Assembly (NCBI GenBank): GCA_002435785.1
Contig: DIUC01000032.1
Location: 1 to 64,000 of the forward strand
Source of the DNA: Saprospiraceae bacterium UBA6168
GTDB taxonomy: Bacteria; Bacteroidota; Bacteroidia; Chitinophagales; Saprospiraceae
DNA length: 64,000 nucleotides
Direction: 5' to 3'
Shown: piece by piece, positions 54,045 to 62,852 of the stretch
Layout: each line of letters begins with the position of its first letter
Numbering within the stretch: the first letter of the stretch is position 1
Notes under the pieces: generated by a model
Database searches by the model: none
What the model was told of the DNA's origin: nothing
What the model saw: only the letters and a program-made list of their open reading frames with translations
Translations under genes and position numbers: made by a program

Positions 54045-57000
54045 ATGAAACATTTTTTTACGACACTATTTGCCTTCGTCCTGTTCAGTACCCAATCTTC
54101 AGATCTTTTTTCACAATGTAGTACCACGCCATGTGGCCTCCCCATGGCTGCTTATGATGCCCCGAGTGCTTGTATTTTGCCAAACCCGCAGGCACTGAAT
54201 TGTTACTATGGCCAAACTATCAATAACCCGCCAATTTCGCTGCCGCCATTTTGGTGTTCAAGCGTCGAGAACAATCAATGGTTTGCTTTCACTGCCAACT
54301 CCAGCGATGTCTGTTTTGATATCGAGGCATTGAACTGCGCATCGGGTGGGGCCATTCAAGCAGCGCTTCTTTCAACGCCAGATTGCAACACTTTTTCGTT
54401 TGTTTCTCCTTGTTTGGGCAACATCCCATCTGGGTCAACGGTTTCTTTGTGCAACAATGTGCCGCTGACCCCCGGTCAGGTTTACTACTTGATGATAGAT
54501 GGGTCAGCAGGCGCTCAGTGCAACTTTGCCATCAATGGCTCTTCCGCCATTACATCTGGCCCTCCAAGCGTCTGCATCCCCGGTGGCCCCTTCGCATACA
54601 CCACTACAAGCCCTGCATCATGGTCCATAACTCCAGGAAGTACTGGGGGGGCGATTATTGGTTCAAATGTTGGCACACAAATTCAAGTTGATTTTAGTGC
54701 ACCAGGCGTTGCACAGATTTGTGCGCAAAACCTGAATTGCCCGAACGTGCCACTCTATTGTTTGACAGTATCCGTTGGTCAGTATGTGCAAGCGACCCAT
54801 ACCCATTACCTCTGCACCGGAGGATCGGTTTCCTGCGCTGGCCAAACCTTTACGGCTCCAGGCTTGTACCAGGCCAACGTCCCTGCCCCTTCTGGCTGTG
54901 ATAGTTTGATTACTTGCAACATCATTCAAATCCCCCCCATAACGTCGCCCCCGCAAACGGTGAATCTTTGCGGGCCAGCCGATTTTCAGCTCTGCAACAG
55001 TTTTTACAGCACCACAGGTTTTTATACTGCGGTTTGTTCAAACTGGCAAGGCTGCGACAGTGCGGTTTCCGTCAACTTGACAATTTTGGAGCCTACTGCC
55101 TCCATTCTGCCTTTCGACCCCGTGTTGGGTTGTGGCGTTGACTCCATCTTGTTTCTGGATGGAAGTAGTTCAGGGTTGGCATTCCCGCCAGCCACCTGGA
55201 CTATGTTGTGGACTGGTCCTGGCATTGTAGGTCCAAACAACCAAATCCTCTGTCAGGTGAATCAGCCGGGGCAATATTGCCTTCGGGTGACCCACACCCT
55301 GCCAAGCAATGGGTTTACTTGTTTCGACCAAGTCTGCATTAACGTGACACAACAGGTCATTATCCCATCTGCACCTCTGATAACGGGGCCTGCCAGTGTT
55401 TGTAGCAATGCCACGGCTACCTACACGGCCCAACTCCAGGGGCCAGTTATTCCAACCAGCTTGACTTGGATTACTCCAAATGGCGAGCCGTTCACCCCCG
55501 GTCCGAACAACACCGTAGTAGTCAACTGGACAGGCTCTTCGGGAGGACAGCTTTGCGTTACCGCAAACAATGAGTGTGGCTCTTCGCCGCCTGCCTGTAT
55601 TAACGTGACCGTGAATGCCGGCCCACCGACGCCAATTATCACCGGGCCAACTACTGTCTGTGCGAACAACACCACGCAGACCTATACCATCAGCAATGTG
55701 GTAGCAGGAGTGACTTATAACTGGACGGTTCCACCCGGAGCTACTTTCACAGGAACAGGAGGTACGATAAGCGTCAACTTCAGTGGTGCGGCCCCCGGAA
55801 ACGTGACGGTTTGTGCCACTGGCACCAACAACTGCGGCACGAGCCAACCGGGGTGTGCCAACGTGACCATCACCGGGCCACCTGCTGCGCCTGTACTTTC
55901 AGGGCCTGCTTCCGTTTGTGCAAACGGCGGTGCAGCTACTTTTTCCGTTACCAATCCTGACCCAACCGTTACCTACACTTGGACTGCGCCAACCGGGGCG
56001 GTAGTGAACGGAAGCGGGGCAAGCGTCACCATCAACTTCCAAAATTCCAACTCTGGCCAAGTTTGCGTGACGGCAACCAATAGTTGTGGTATGCCTTCCG
56101 TTTGCCAGGCCGTGCAGGTAATACCAGCCCCACAAGCAAGCATTAGTGGTTCTGGTGAATTTTGTGAAGGTACCACCCCAAGCATCAATTTGACCATAAC
56201 AGTGAGTGGTGGTACTGCGCCTTGGACAGTGGTTTATACCAACGGCGGCACACCTGTGACAGAAACGGTACCTGCAAGCCCCCATACCATTCAAGTAAGT
56301 GCGGCTGGAACCTACACGCTGGTATCAGTGGTTGGTACAAGTGGTTGTACGGGAACTGTCTCAGGCTCGGCTGTAATAACTCAAAATCCGTCGCCGACTG
56401 CGGTATTGAGCGGGGGCGGAAATATCTGCCAAGGTAGCGGGCAAACAGTTCCGCTTTCCATCAACTTCACGGGAGAAGCTCCTTGGACCCTTGCTTGGTT
56501 CGTGAATGGCGTCCAGCAACCCTCGGCGCTTACAGCCAATTCTACTCCCTTTACCCTGCCAATAGGTCAGAACAACGCTGGCACAATAACGTTGGGCAGT
56601 TTGACTGACAACAATGGATGCGTGGGCATGGGAACCGGGACCGCCACGGTACAGGTCTTCACTGCGCCAACCGTCAGCAATATCGTTACTACTTGCAATG
56701 GAACGAACACATCATACGTGCTGACTTTTACCATTTCAGGTGGAGATGCAGCAACTTACTCCGTAACACCCCCTGGAGCTTCATTGGTGGGTGGCCAGTT
56801 TACCAGCAACCCAATCCCCAATGGCGATGGGTATAGTTTCGTAGTCACGGACGTGAACAACTGTAACCCAATTACGGTAGATGATGATATTGTCGTCTGT
56901 AATTGCGACACAGAGGTGGGTATGATGGATGTGGCGGTAATTGAAAATTGCGGACCTGGAACTGTCACTGCCACCTATGACACAACCAACCAATTTCTTG

Positions 57001-60000
57001 ACCCCAACGACGCCTTGGTTTTCATCCTGCACAGTGGAAGTTCGGTCAATATTGTCCCGCCTATTATCGCTACTTCAAGTACGCCAGACGTAACATTCAA
57101 TCCAGCAACCATGAATTTTGGCACCACCTATTATTTGTCAGCCGTAGTTGGTGATTCAAATGGGTCTGGAGGTGTTATTTTGACGGAACCATGTGCACAG
57201 GTAGCACAAGGCACACCAATCGTTTTTTACCAACTTCCGACTGCAACCATAACTGGCGGAACTGAAATTTGTGTTGGTACGAGTACGAATTTGACCCTTA
57301 ATTTAACTGGTGCAGCCCCTTGGGACATTATCATCAATGGGCAATCTGTGGCCGCTTTTAGTTCGCCATTTACCTATACAGTAAGCCCGGTGACCACAAC
57401 AACTTATACTGTAACTGGAATAACTGGCAGCAATTGCAACAACAATTTAAATGAAAGTACTACGGTGACAGTGAATACCTCGCCAGTGGTATCGAACATC
57501 GTCACAACCTGCGACCCGACTGGCACCACTTTCACGGTTTGCTTCAACATCAGTGGTGGGGACCCATCTTGTTACACTGTCAATGGTGCTCCAAGTGGCG
57601 CAACATTCTGTAGCCCAGCAATCGCAAGTGGTTTGGGATATTCTTATGTCGTCAGCGATTGCAACAATTGCCCATCAGTGACGGTGGAGGATGACCTTGT
57701 TGATTGCGATTGTCTTTCAACCGCTGGAAATTTCGCCAATACAACATTGAGTGTCTGCGGAACAGACCTTGCCACACCGACATACAATAGTGCCGGTGAG
57801 TTTTTGGACGCAGATGATGCCCTGTGTTTTATCCTTCATGGTGGAAATCCACAAAGCCCACTTGCCACGAACAACGTTCCCGAGTTCTCCTTTTTGGCGG
57901 GCATGACCTATGGCCAAACCTACTTCATCTGCCCAGTAGTGGGGAATGACGATGGCTCCGGCTGCGTGGACCTTGGCGACCCCTGCTTGAGCATTGGCAA
58001 TTGTGCGCCTGTTATTTTCCGCCAGACGCCAACTGCCTCCCTTGGGCCTGATGTCTCGATTTGTGCGGGAGATGCCGCCACTTTGACCTACAACGTAACG
58101 GGCGTTGCGCCTTGGACGGTGAGCTACCAAGATGCGAGTGGAGCTGTTTCTTCACTGACGCTGAACACAAGCCCATTTAACTTCACTGTATCGCCATCCG
58201 CAACGGAAACCTACACGCCCATTGATGTCTTCGACCAATTTTGCGCAGGTACCGTGTCTGGTTCTGCCGTGGTGACGGTCAATAATCCGCCGCAAGTACA
58301 GAACATTGTCGAAACCTGCTCGCCGGATGCGACTACATACACACTTACTTTCAACATCGTAGGTGGTATGCCGCCCTATACTGTAACGCCAGCCACAGGG
58401 ACTGTTAATGCAGGGATATTCACCAGTTCCCCACTGCCAAGTGGCTCGACTTATAGCTTCGACGTAGATGACTTAAACGGCTGCGGCCCCGTCAATGTCA
58501 CTGGGACAAGGAATTGCAATTGCCTCACCGATGCTGGCAACATGACCACTCCCACTATCTCAGCCTGTGTGGATGTTATGGTTACGGTTCCGGCCACAGT
58601 TGGTTCAGTCCTCGACCCGAACGACGTATTGGTTTACTACCTACACACCGGTTCTTCGGGGTCGCTGGGTACCGTGATTGGCACCAGCAATACGCCAAGT
58701 TTTGCCTTCAACCCAGCAACGATGACAGTTGGCACTACGTACTATATCAGTGCAGCTGCAGGGAACAACAATGGTACGGGCGGCGTGGACTTGCAGGATG
58801 GCTGTCTGGACATTGCACCCGGTACACCAGTCGTGTTTAGAGCATTGCCAACGGTAGCAATTAGTGGCACAACTTCCATCTGTGCTGGCCAGTCAACCAA
58901 TATCACATTTACCCTGACAGGACAAGGCCCATTCGTTGTCAACTACACGGTGAACGGTGTCCCTGCTTCGCAAAACTTCCCAAGTGCGGGCACGCAAACG
59001 GTACCCGTTTCGCCAACGGTTACGCAGGAATTTATCCTTGTTTCCGTTTCTGACGCCAATTGTTCCAATACGGCCACTCAAAGCGTAACGGTCACGGTGA
59101 ACCCGAATGTGAGCGCAGGTACGCCAACTGCCCCCTTCCAGTTTTGCCAAGGCACTAATACCACCATCAATCTTGCAGACAATTTGACTGGGGCAATGTC
59201 TGGTGGAACATGGGTAGGTCCCAATATGGAGATTGTTCCAGGAGGCACCTTCAACGTTGCAGGTCTAGCAGCGGGGACGCACGACTTTACTTATTCCGTA
59301 CCTGGCCTGCCCCCTTGCCCGAATGCAACAGCGGTGGTGCAAGTCGTCATCAATCCACTACCAACAGCGGATGCTGGCAATGCAGCGAACCTTAACTGCG
59401 ACATTACGGAAACAACCTTGGGTGGGCCCGGCAACACTCCAGGTGTAACCTACCAGTGGACTGGGAATGTGAGCAACCCAACAATTGCTAACCCAATCGT
59501 CACAGAGGAGGGCACTTATACGCTGACCGTAACGACGGCTGCGGGCTGTTCTGCGACCGACCAAGTGCAGGTCAATAAAGTTGATACACCACCGTCTGCT
59601 GATATTTCGGTTTCAGATGTGAGCTGTTTCGGCAATGCCGACGGGTTCATCACCATCAACAACATTACGGATGGTGTGCCCCCATACCTTTGTTCCTTCA
59701 ATGGTTCTCCATTTAGCCCACAAAAGAACTTCACCAACCTCAGCCCCGGCGACCATACCATTGTCATTGTGGATGCTGCAGGCTGTTCGACTACCTTGAT
59801 TTTCACGGTGAATCAACCACAACAAGTGACCGTCGAGATTCAAGGTTCTTTTGAGGGCAGTGACCCAATCGTAAGTCTTGGCGACCCAATTACCCTGCAA
59901 ATCATCACGACGCCACCCTTCAATGAGTTGGATTCCGTGATTTGGTTGCCAGCAGGGATTGTGGATTGTGATACTTGCCAAATCAACTCCATTTACCCAA

Positions 60001-60377
60001 CTCAGCAAACGACCTTTAAGGTCATTGTGGATGAAGGTGGCTGCCGTGACGAGGACATCTTGACGGTCTTTGTAAGGAAGGACCATCCCCTTTATGTGCC
60101 AAGTGCCTTCAGCCCCAACGATGACGGCCTTAATGATGTTCTGATGGTATTCAGTGGCAAAGAAGTGAAAAACATCAAGTCATTCCTGATATTCAGTAGG
60201 TGGGGTGAGACTGTTTTTGAATTTTACAACTTTGCACCAAACAATCCAGATTTTGGCTGGGACGGGCAGCATCGGGGCGAGCGCCTCAACCCTGCCGTCT
60301 TCGTTTGGTTTGCTGAGGTAGAATTTATTGACGGCCATGTAGAGCTGTTTGAAGGAAATGTAAATTTGATGCGGTAA
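54045..60377 (+). CDS. Giant repeat-rich adhesin with type IX secretion (CHU_C, type B) signal
   Basis: A 2110-residue secreted protein: signal peptide (MKHFFTTLFAFVLFSTQ), a Cys-rich N-terminal part (about 25-160), a series of PKD/Ig-like domains (about 440-700, with repeated GPxxVCAN segments), and three tandem units of about 270 residues beginning near residues 879, 1151 and 1420 (each NIVxTC..., later DPNDALVFILH or similar). A SprB-type repeat follows (about 1850-1930, SVSDVSCFGNADGFITINN), and the last 95 residues are a gliding-motility C-terminal domain (PSAFSPNDDGLND to NVNLMR), the type B signal for surface attachment. It probably acts in adhesion or gliding. Confidence 0.92.
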   Translation: MKHFFTTLFAFVLFSTQSSDLFSQCSTTPCGLPMAAYDAPSACILPNPQALNCYYGQTINNPPISLPPFWCSSVENNQWFAFTANSSDVCFDIEALNCASGGAIQAALLSTPDCNTFSFVSPCLGNIPSGSTVSLCNNVPLTPGQVYYLMIDGSAGAQCNFAINGSSAITSGPPSVCIPGGPFAYTTTSPASWSITPGSTGGAIIGSNVGTQIQVDFSAPGVAQICAQNLNCPNVPLYCLTVSVGQYVQATHTHYLCTGGSVSCAGQTFTAPGLYQANVPAPSGCDSLITCNIIQIPPITSPPQTVNLCGPADFQLCNSFYSTTGFYTAVCSNWQGCDSAVSVNLTILEPTASILPFDPVLGCGVDSILFLDGSSSGLAFPPATWTMLWTGPGIVGPNNQILCQVNQPGQYCLRVTHTLPSNGFTCFDQVCINVTQQVIIPSAPLITGPASVCSNATATYTAQLQGPVIPTSLTWITPNGEPFTPGPNNTVVVNWTGSSGGQLCVTANNECGSSPPACINVTVNAGPPTPIITGPTTVCANNTTQTYTISNVVAGVTYNWTVPPGATFTGTGGTISVNFSGAAPGNVTVCATGTNNCGTSQPGCANVTITGPPAAPVLSGPASVCANGGAATFSVTNPDPTVTYTWTAPTGAVVNGSGASVTINFQNSNSGQVCVTATNSCGMPSVCQAVQVIPAPQASISGSGEFCEGTTPSINLTITVSGGTAPWTVVYTNGGTPVTETVPASPHTIQVSAAGTYTLVSVVGTSGCTGTVSGSAVITQNPSPTAVLSGGGNICQGSGQTVPLSINFTGEAPWTLAWFVNGVQQPSALTANSTPFTLPIGQNNAGTITLGSLTDNNGCVGMGTGTATVQVFTAPTVSNIVTTCNGTNTSYVLTFTISGGDAATYSVTPPGASLVGGQFTSNPIPNGDGYSFVVTDVNNCNPITVDDDIVVCNCDTEVGMMDVAVIENCGPGTVTATYDTTNQFLDPNDALVFILHSGSSVNIVPPIIATSSTPDVTFNPATMNFGTTYYLSAVVGDSNGSGGVILTEPCAQVAQGTPIVFYQLPTATITGGTEICVGTSTNLTLNLTGAAPWDIIINGQSVAAFSSPFTYTVSPVTTTTYTVTGITGSNCNNNLNESTTVTVNTSPVVSNIVTTCDPTGTTFTVCFNISGGDPSCYTVNGAPSGATFCSPAIASGLGYSYVVSDCNNCPSVTVEDDLVDCDCLSTAGNFANTTLSVCGTDLATPTYNSAGEFLDADDALCFILHGGNPQSPLATNNVPEFSFLAGMTYGQTYFICPVVGNDDGSGCVDLGDPCLSIGNCAPVIFRQTPTASLGPDVSICAGDAATLTYNVTGVAPWTVSYQDASGAVSSLTLNTSPFNFTVSPSATETYTPIDVFDQFCAGTVSGSAVVTVNNPPQVQNIVETCSPDATTYTLTFNIVGGMPPYTVTPATGTVNAGIFTSSPLPSGSTYSFDVDDLNGCGPVNVTGTRNCNCLTDAGNMTTPTISACVDVMVTVPATVGSVLDPNDVLVYYLHTGSSGSLGTVIGTSNTPSFAFNPATMTVGTTYYISAAAGNNNGTGGVDLQDGCLDIAPGTPVVFRALPTVAISGTTSICAGQSTNITFTLTGQGPFVVNYTVNGVPASQNFPSAGTQTVPVSPTVTQEFILVSVSDANCSNTATQSVTVTVNPNVSAGTPTAPFQFCQGTNTTINLADNLTGAMSGGTWVGPNMEIVPGGTFNVAGLAAGTHDFTYSVPGLPPCPNATAVVQVVINPLPTADAGNAANLNCDITETTLGGPGNTPGVTYQWTGNVSNPTIANPIVTEEGTYTLTVTTAAGCSATDQVQVNKVDTPPSADISVSDVSCFGNADGFITINNITDGVPPYLCSFNGSPFSPQKNFTNLSPGDHTIVIVDAAGCSTTLIFTVNQPQQVTVEIQGSFEGSDPIVSLGDPITLQIITTPPFNELDSVIWLPAGIVDCDTCQINSIYPTQQTTFKVIVDEGGCRDEDILTVFVRKDHPLYVPSAFSPNDDGLNDVLMVFSGKEVKNIKSFLIFSRWGETVFEFYNFAPNNPDFGWDGQHRGERLNPAVFVWFAEVEFIDGHVELFEGNVNLMR
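56679..59110 (+). repeat. Three-fold internal repeat of about 810 bp in the adhesin gene
   Basis: Three successive units start at the NIVxTC motif: 56679 (residue 879), 57495 (residue 1151) and 58302 (residue 1420), giving periods of 816 and 807 bp. Each unit has the NIVxTC strand, a YS-x-D-x-N-x-C segment, a cysteine-rich CNC or CDC turn, a second DPNDxLVxxLH or DADDALCFILH strand and a TYYxxxxxGxxxGxGxV strand. Unit 2 shows extra Cys residues, so the copies have drifted. Confidence 0.85.
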
Positions 60378-60408
60378 ATCAATGCCCGATAACGATAGAA
60401 AACAAAAG

Positions 60409-60430
60409 GAGGCGTTGACAACAACGCCTC
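60409..60430 (+). terminator. Intrinsic terminator between adhesin and following barrel gene
   Basis: A perfect 9-bp stem (GAGGCGTTG at 60409-60417, CAACGCCTC at 60422-60430) with a 4-nt loop, then TTTTTGTTTT. It starts 31 bases after the adhesin stop codon and ends 21 bases before the next gene, leaving no visible room for a separate promoter. Confidence 0.82.
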
Positions 60431-60450
60431 TTTTTGTTTTAAAACGTCTG

Positions 60451-61119
60451 ATGATGAAGAATATAGTCGTAGCGCTCGTTTTAGTGTTCTTTGCTTCGCC
60501 ATCATTTTGCCAGCTTGGTGTTGTCGGTGGGGTCAAAAGTTTCAATGTCAATGGGTGGAACCCACAATTTAAGGAACCGCCCTATCCACTGGCGGGGTGG
60601 CAAGTTGGGCTGGATTATTGGTTTCGTTTGAAGAAACGACGAATTGAGTTTGTACCTGAACTTAATTTCTCAAAACATCAAAAAGACTTTCAATCCGGCA
60701 AACTTGAGCACAGTGCTTTGGGTCTCCAGTTCAATGTTGACTTTTATGTGTTTGACCTTGCAAGTGACTGCAACTGCCCTACTTTTTCAAAGGATGGTAG
60801 TTTACTCAGCAAAGGATTTTTCATGGAACTATCGCCAAGTGTCATTGTCGCCAAAAACAAGTCTAAATTTGGAGGCCCAATCTATAAGGAAACGGTGGGT
60901 ACAGAGGTTTCCTTTGGTGGTTCCATTGGGGTTGGGCTGGACTTTGGGTTTTCGGATATGTTCACTATCACTCCAATCGCCAGGTTCTACTATTTCCCTA
61001 ATTTTGATTGGAACGATGAGTTCTTTCCAGTTGGCAAACCATCTGATTTAACGCAAATCTTACTTGGCATTCGGCTGAGACTGTATTTCGATGAAATTGG
61101 AAAACCCCGATACCGCTGA
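60451..61119 (+). CDS. Outer-membrane beta-barrel protein following the adhesin
   Basis: A 222-residue exported protein: signal peptide MMKNIVVALVLVFFASPSFCQ, then barrel-type strands (GWQVGLDYWFRLKKRRIEFVP cut at the turn, LGLQFNVDFYVFD, SFGGSIGVGLDFGFSD, ITPIARFYYFP, ILLGIRLRLYFDE). It resembles PorT-like barrels. The position just after a CHU_C adhesin is where Bacteroidota often place a dedicated outer-membrane partner, although those are usually PorP/SprF. Start 60451 or 60454 (two adjacent Met codons). Confidence 0.75.
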   Translation: MMKNIVVALVLVFFASPSFCQLGVVGGVKSFNVNGWNPQFKEPPYPLAGWQVGLDYWFRLKKRRIEFVPELNFSKHQKDFQSGKLEHSALGLQFNVDFYVFDLASDCNCPTFSKDGSLLSKGFFMELSPSVIVAKNKSKFGGPIYKETVGTEVSFGGSIGVGLDFGFSDMFTITPIARFYYFPNFDWNDEFFPVGKPSDLTQILLGIRLRLYFDEIGKPRYR

Positions 61120-61221
61120 TTTTTTTGCCCCGACGGTAAAAATCTTTACGAGATTTGTGCCTGTTATCTGGCGGTATCCATCTTTCCGCCAATTTTGAAA
61201 ACAACTGCCCATTCATTTGCC

Positions 61222-61911
61222 ATGACCGAGCATACCATCGTCAACCTGAGCGACGTAAACATTTACCAGCAAGAAAACCTGGTACTCCAAAACGTCAACT
61301 TGAACATCACCAAAGGTGAGTTTGTCTATCTGATTGGGAAAACGGGCAGCGGCAAGTCAAGCCTGCTCAAGACGCTTTATGCGGCGCTTCCTGTCCGTAA
61401 TGGGAGGGGCACGGTGGCAGGATTTGAATTAAAAAACCTGAACAGGAGGACCATCCCGCTACTTCGACGAAAGCTTGGAATCGTTTTTCAGGACTTCAAT
61501 TTGTTGGACGACCGAAGCGTGGAGGCCAATCTGCTTTTTGCCCTGCGGGCAATGGGCTGGACGGACAAAACGAAAATGGTCAATCGAATCAACGAACTAC
61601 TCGAACGGGTGGACTTAAAGGGAAAAAACGGCAAGATGCCTCATGCCATTTCTGGTGGCGAGCAACAGCGGGTCGTGATAGCAAGGGCTTTGCTCAACCA
61701 CCCTGAACTCATTATCGCTGACGAGCCTACCGGGAACCTCGACCCCGAAACCTCCGACGAAGTGCTGTTGCTGCTCCGTAAATTGGCACAAGAAAACGAC
61801 ACTGCCGTGCTCTTCGCTACCCACGATTACCGGATTCTCGAAAACTTCCCCGCCAGAATCGTCCGTTGCCACAACGGAAAAGTGTTTGACGAAGAAGATG
61901 TTGTGGTTTGA
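61222..61911 (+). CDS. ftsE: FtsE-like ABC transporter ATP-binding protein
   Basis: A 229-residue ABC ATPase with Walker A GKTGSGKSS, signature HAISGGEQQRV, Walker B LIIADEPTGNLDPE and the switch histidine in FATHDYRI. The short length and GIVFQDFNLLDDRSVEANL match cell-division protein FtsE. FtsE with FtsX controls peptidoglycan hydrolases at the septum. The ftsX partner is not adjacent; a small membrane coiled-coil gene follows instead. Start 61222 was chosen because upstream residues are not family-like. Confidence 0.88.
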   Translation: MTEHTIVNLSDVNIYQQENLVLQNVNLNITKGEFVYLIGKTGSGKSSLLKTLYAALPVRNGRGTVAGFELKNLNRRTIPLLRRKLGIVFQDFNLLDDRSVEANLLFALRAMGWTDKTKMVNRINELLERVDLKGKNGKMPHAISGGEQQRVVIARALLNHPELIIADEPTGNLDPETSDEVLLLLRKLAQENDTAVLFATHDYRILENFPARIVRCHNGKVFDEEDVVV

Positions 61912-61985
61912 CCATTTTGAAGCCAGTTTTATCCAAAGAAAAGCCGGTTATGTAGAAGAAGCAGGGGGTGTAGCTACAGTGGCTG

Positions 61986-61993
61986 TACTTTTG
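61986..61993 (+). promoter_or_regulatory. Candidate -7 box (TACTTTTG) before the membrane coiled-coil gene
   Basis: TACTTTTG matches TAnnTTTG, 22 bases upstream of the ATG at 62015. No -33 element is obvious. If real, the small gene has its own promoter apart from ftsE. Confidence 0.4.
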
Positions 61994-62014
61994 TCCACAT
62001 CAATCAATAAAATC

Positions 62015-62383
62015 ATGTCAAAAAGACCTTTGAGAGTTACCGGCTTCACCCGCTTTTTTATCGTGATGCTCTTCATAGCACCATTGGCCTATGTGGGTGC
62101 GTCCTATTACAACGGTGAGGATGGGATTGCAAAAATCAAGAACCTGCTGAATATTGGCGAACCAAGTGTTTCAATCAAAAAGGAACAACCATCCTCAGAT
62201 TCAGAAACAGAGAGGTCAACTAAAACCTCTACCGCAAAAACGCTGGATGCGGAAATAGAAAAGTTGAAGGAGGAGCTTGAGTTTGAGCGGAAAACCAATG
62301 AAGAACTTTACAAGGAGAACAAACAGCTTAAGCTGAAACTTGAAAGCACAGAGAAGGCATTAGAGGAATCAAAGGGCAAGTAA
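62015..62383 (+). CDS. Small single-pass membrane coiled-coil protein
   Basis: A 122-residue protein of unknown family: basic N terminus, one membrane helix (FFIVMLFIAPLAYVGASYY, about residues 14-32), a Ser/Thr-rich linker (about 50-75) and a C-terminal coiled coil (about 76-122, AEIEKLKEELEFERKTNEE) facing the periplasm if the positive-inside rule holds. The layout recalls divisome proteins such as FtsL or DivIC, but the coiled coil is not directly next to the helix as in those. Its position 103 bases after ftsE is the only functional hint. Confidence 0.65.
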   Translation: MSKRPLRVTGFTRFFIVMLFIAPLAYVGASYYNGEDGIAKIKNLLNIGEPSVSIKKEQPSSDSETERSTKTSTAKTLDAEIEKLKEELEFERKTNEELYKENKQLKLKLESTEKALEESKGK

Positions 62384-62438
62384 TTGTTGGCAAGTATCTC
62401 ATTATCAACCAATTATAAAGTTACAAAACGAATTTCAA

Positions 62439-62774
62439 ATGTTCCACTTCATTTTCACCGCATTACTTAATGGCGTTGCCATTTGGTTGGGGTCCCAAAT
62501 TTTGAACGGGGTAAAAGTCACGGACTTCCCAAGAGCCATCATCGTGGGCTTGGTAGTCGCCATTCTGAATGCCACAATTGGAGGATTATTCGACGCCATA
62601 CCTTCACCCGCCAGGTTCATTTCAATGGGGTTGTTTGGCCTTGTTGTGGATGCACTCTTGCTCATGTTAGCGGACTACTTTCTGAAGGGAATTACCATCA
62701 AAAACTTCTGGTATGCCATTGGCCTCGCTGCCATCGTGAGCTTTGTCAATGCAGTATTTCATTGGCTCTTTTAA
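62439..62774 (+). CDS. Holin-like four-helix membrane protein (PF04020 type)
   Basis: A 111-residue hydrophobic protein with four membrane helices, matching the phage holin family 4/DUF360 group found in many bacterial chromosomes (MFHFIFTALLNGVAIWLGSQ at the start, GLVVAILNATIGGLFD, GLFGLVVDALLLMLADYFL and YAIGLAAIVSFVNAVFHWLF). The name reflects similarity only; no phage genes are nearby. It ends in a strong terminator shared with the convergent porP/sprF gene. Confidence 0.8.
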   Translation: MFHFIFTALLNGVAIWLGSQILNGVKVTDFPRAIIVGLVVAILNATIGGLFDAIPSPARFISMGLFGLVVDALLLMLADYFLKGITIKNFWYAIGLAAIVSFVNAVFHWLF

Positions 62775-62791
62775 CCTAAAACTGCTTCAAC

Positions 62792-62838
62792 AAAAAAAGA
62801 GCCGCTCGAAAACATCAATTCCAAGCGGCTCTTTTTTT
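62792..62838. terminator. Bidirectional terminator between holin-like gene and porP/sprF
   Basis: A perfect 15-bp inverted repeat (AAAAAAAGAGCCGCT at 62792-62806, complement 62824-62838) with a 17-nt loop and long A and T runs on both sides, between convergent genes. Confidence 0.93.
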
Positions 62839-62852
62839 TTGTCCTATTCAAG

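Noticed and set aside
54045..60377. Assembly artefact in the repetitive adhesin gene
   Set aside because: The frame is open throughout and the repeat copies differ enough to be real.
62439..62774. Prophage remnant suggested by the holin-like gene
   Set aside because: No other phage gene, attachment site or integrase is seen; this holin-like family is common on chromosomes.
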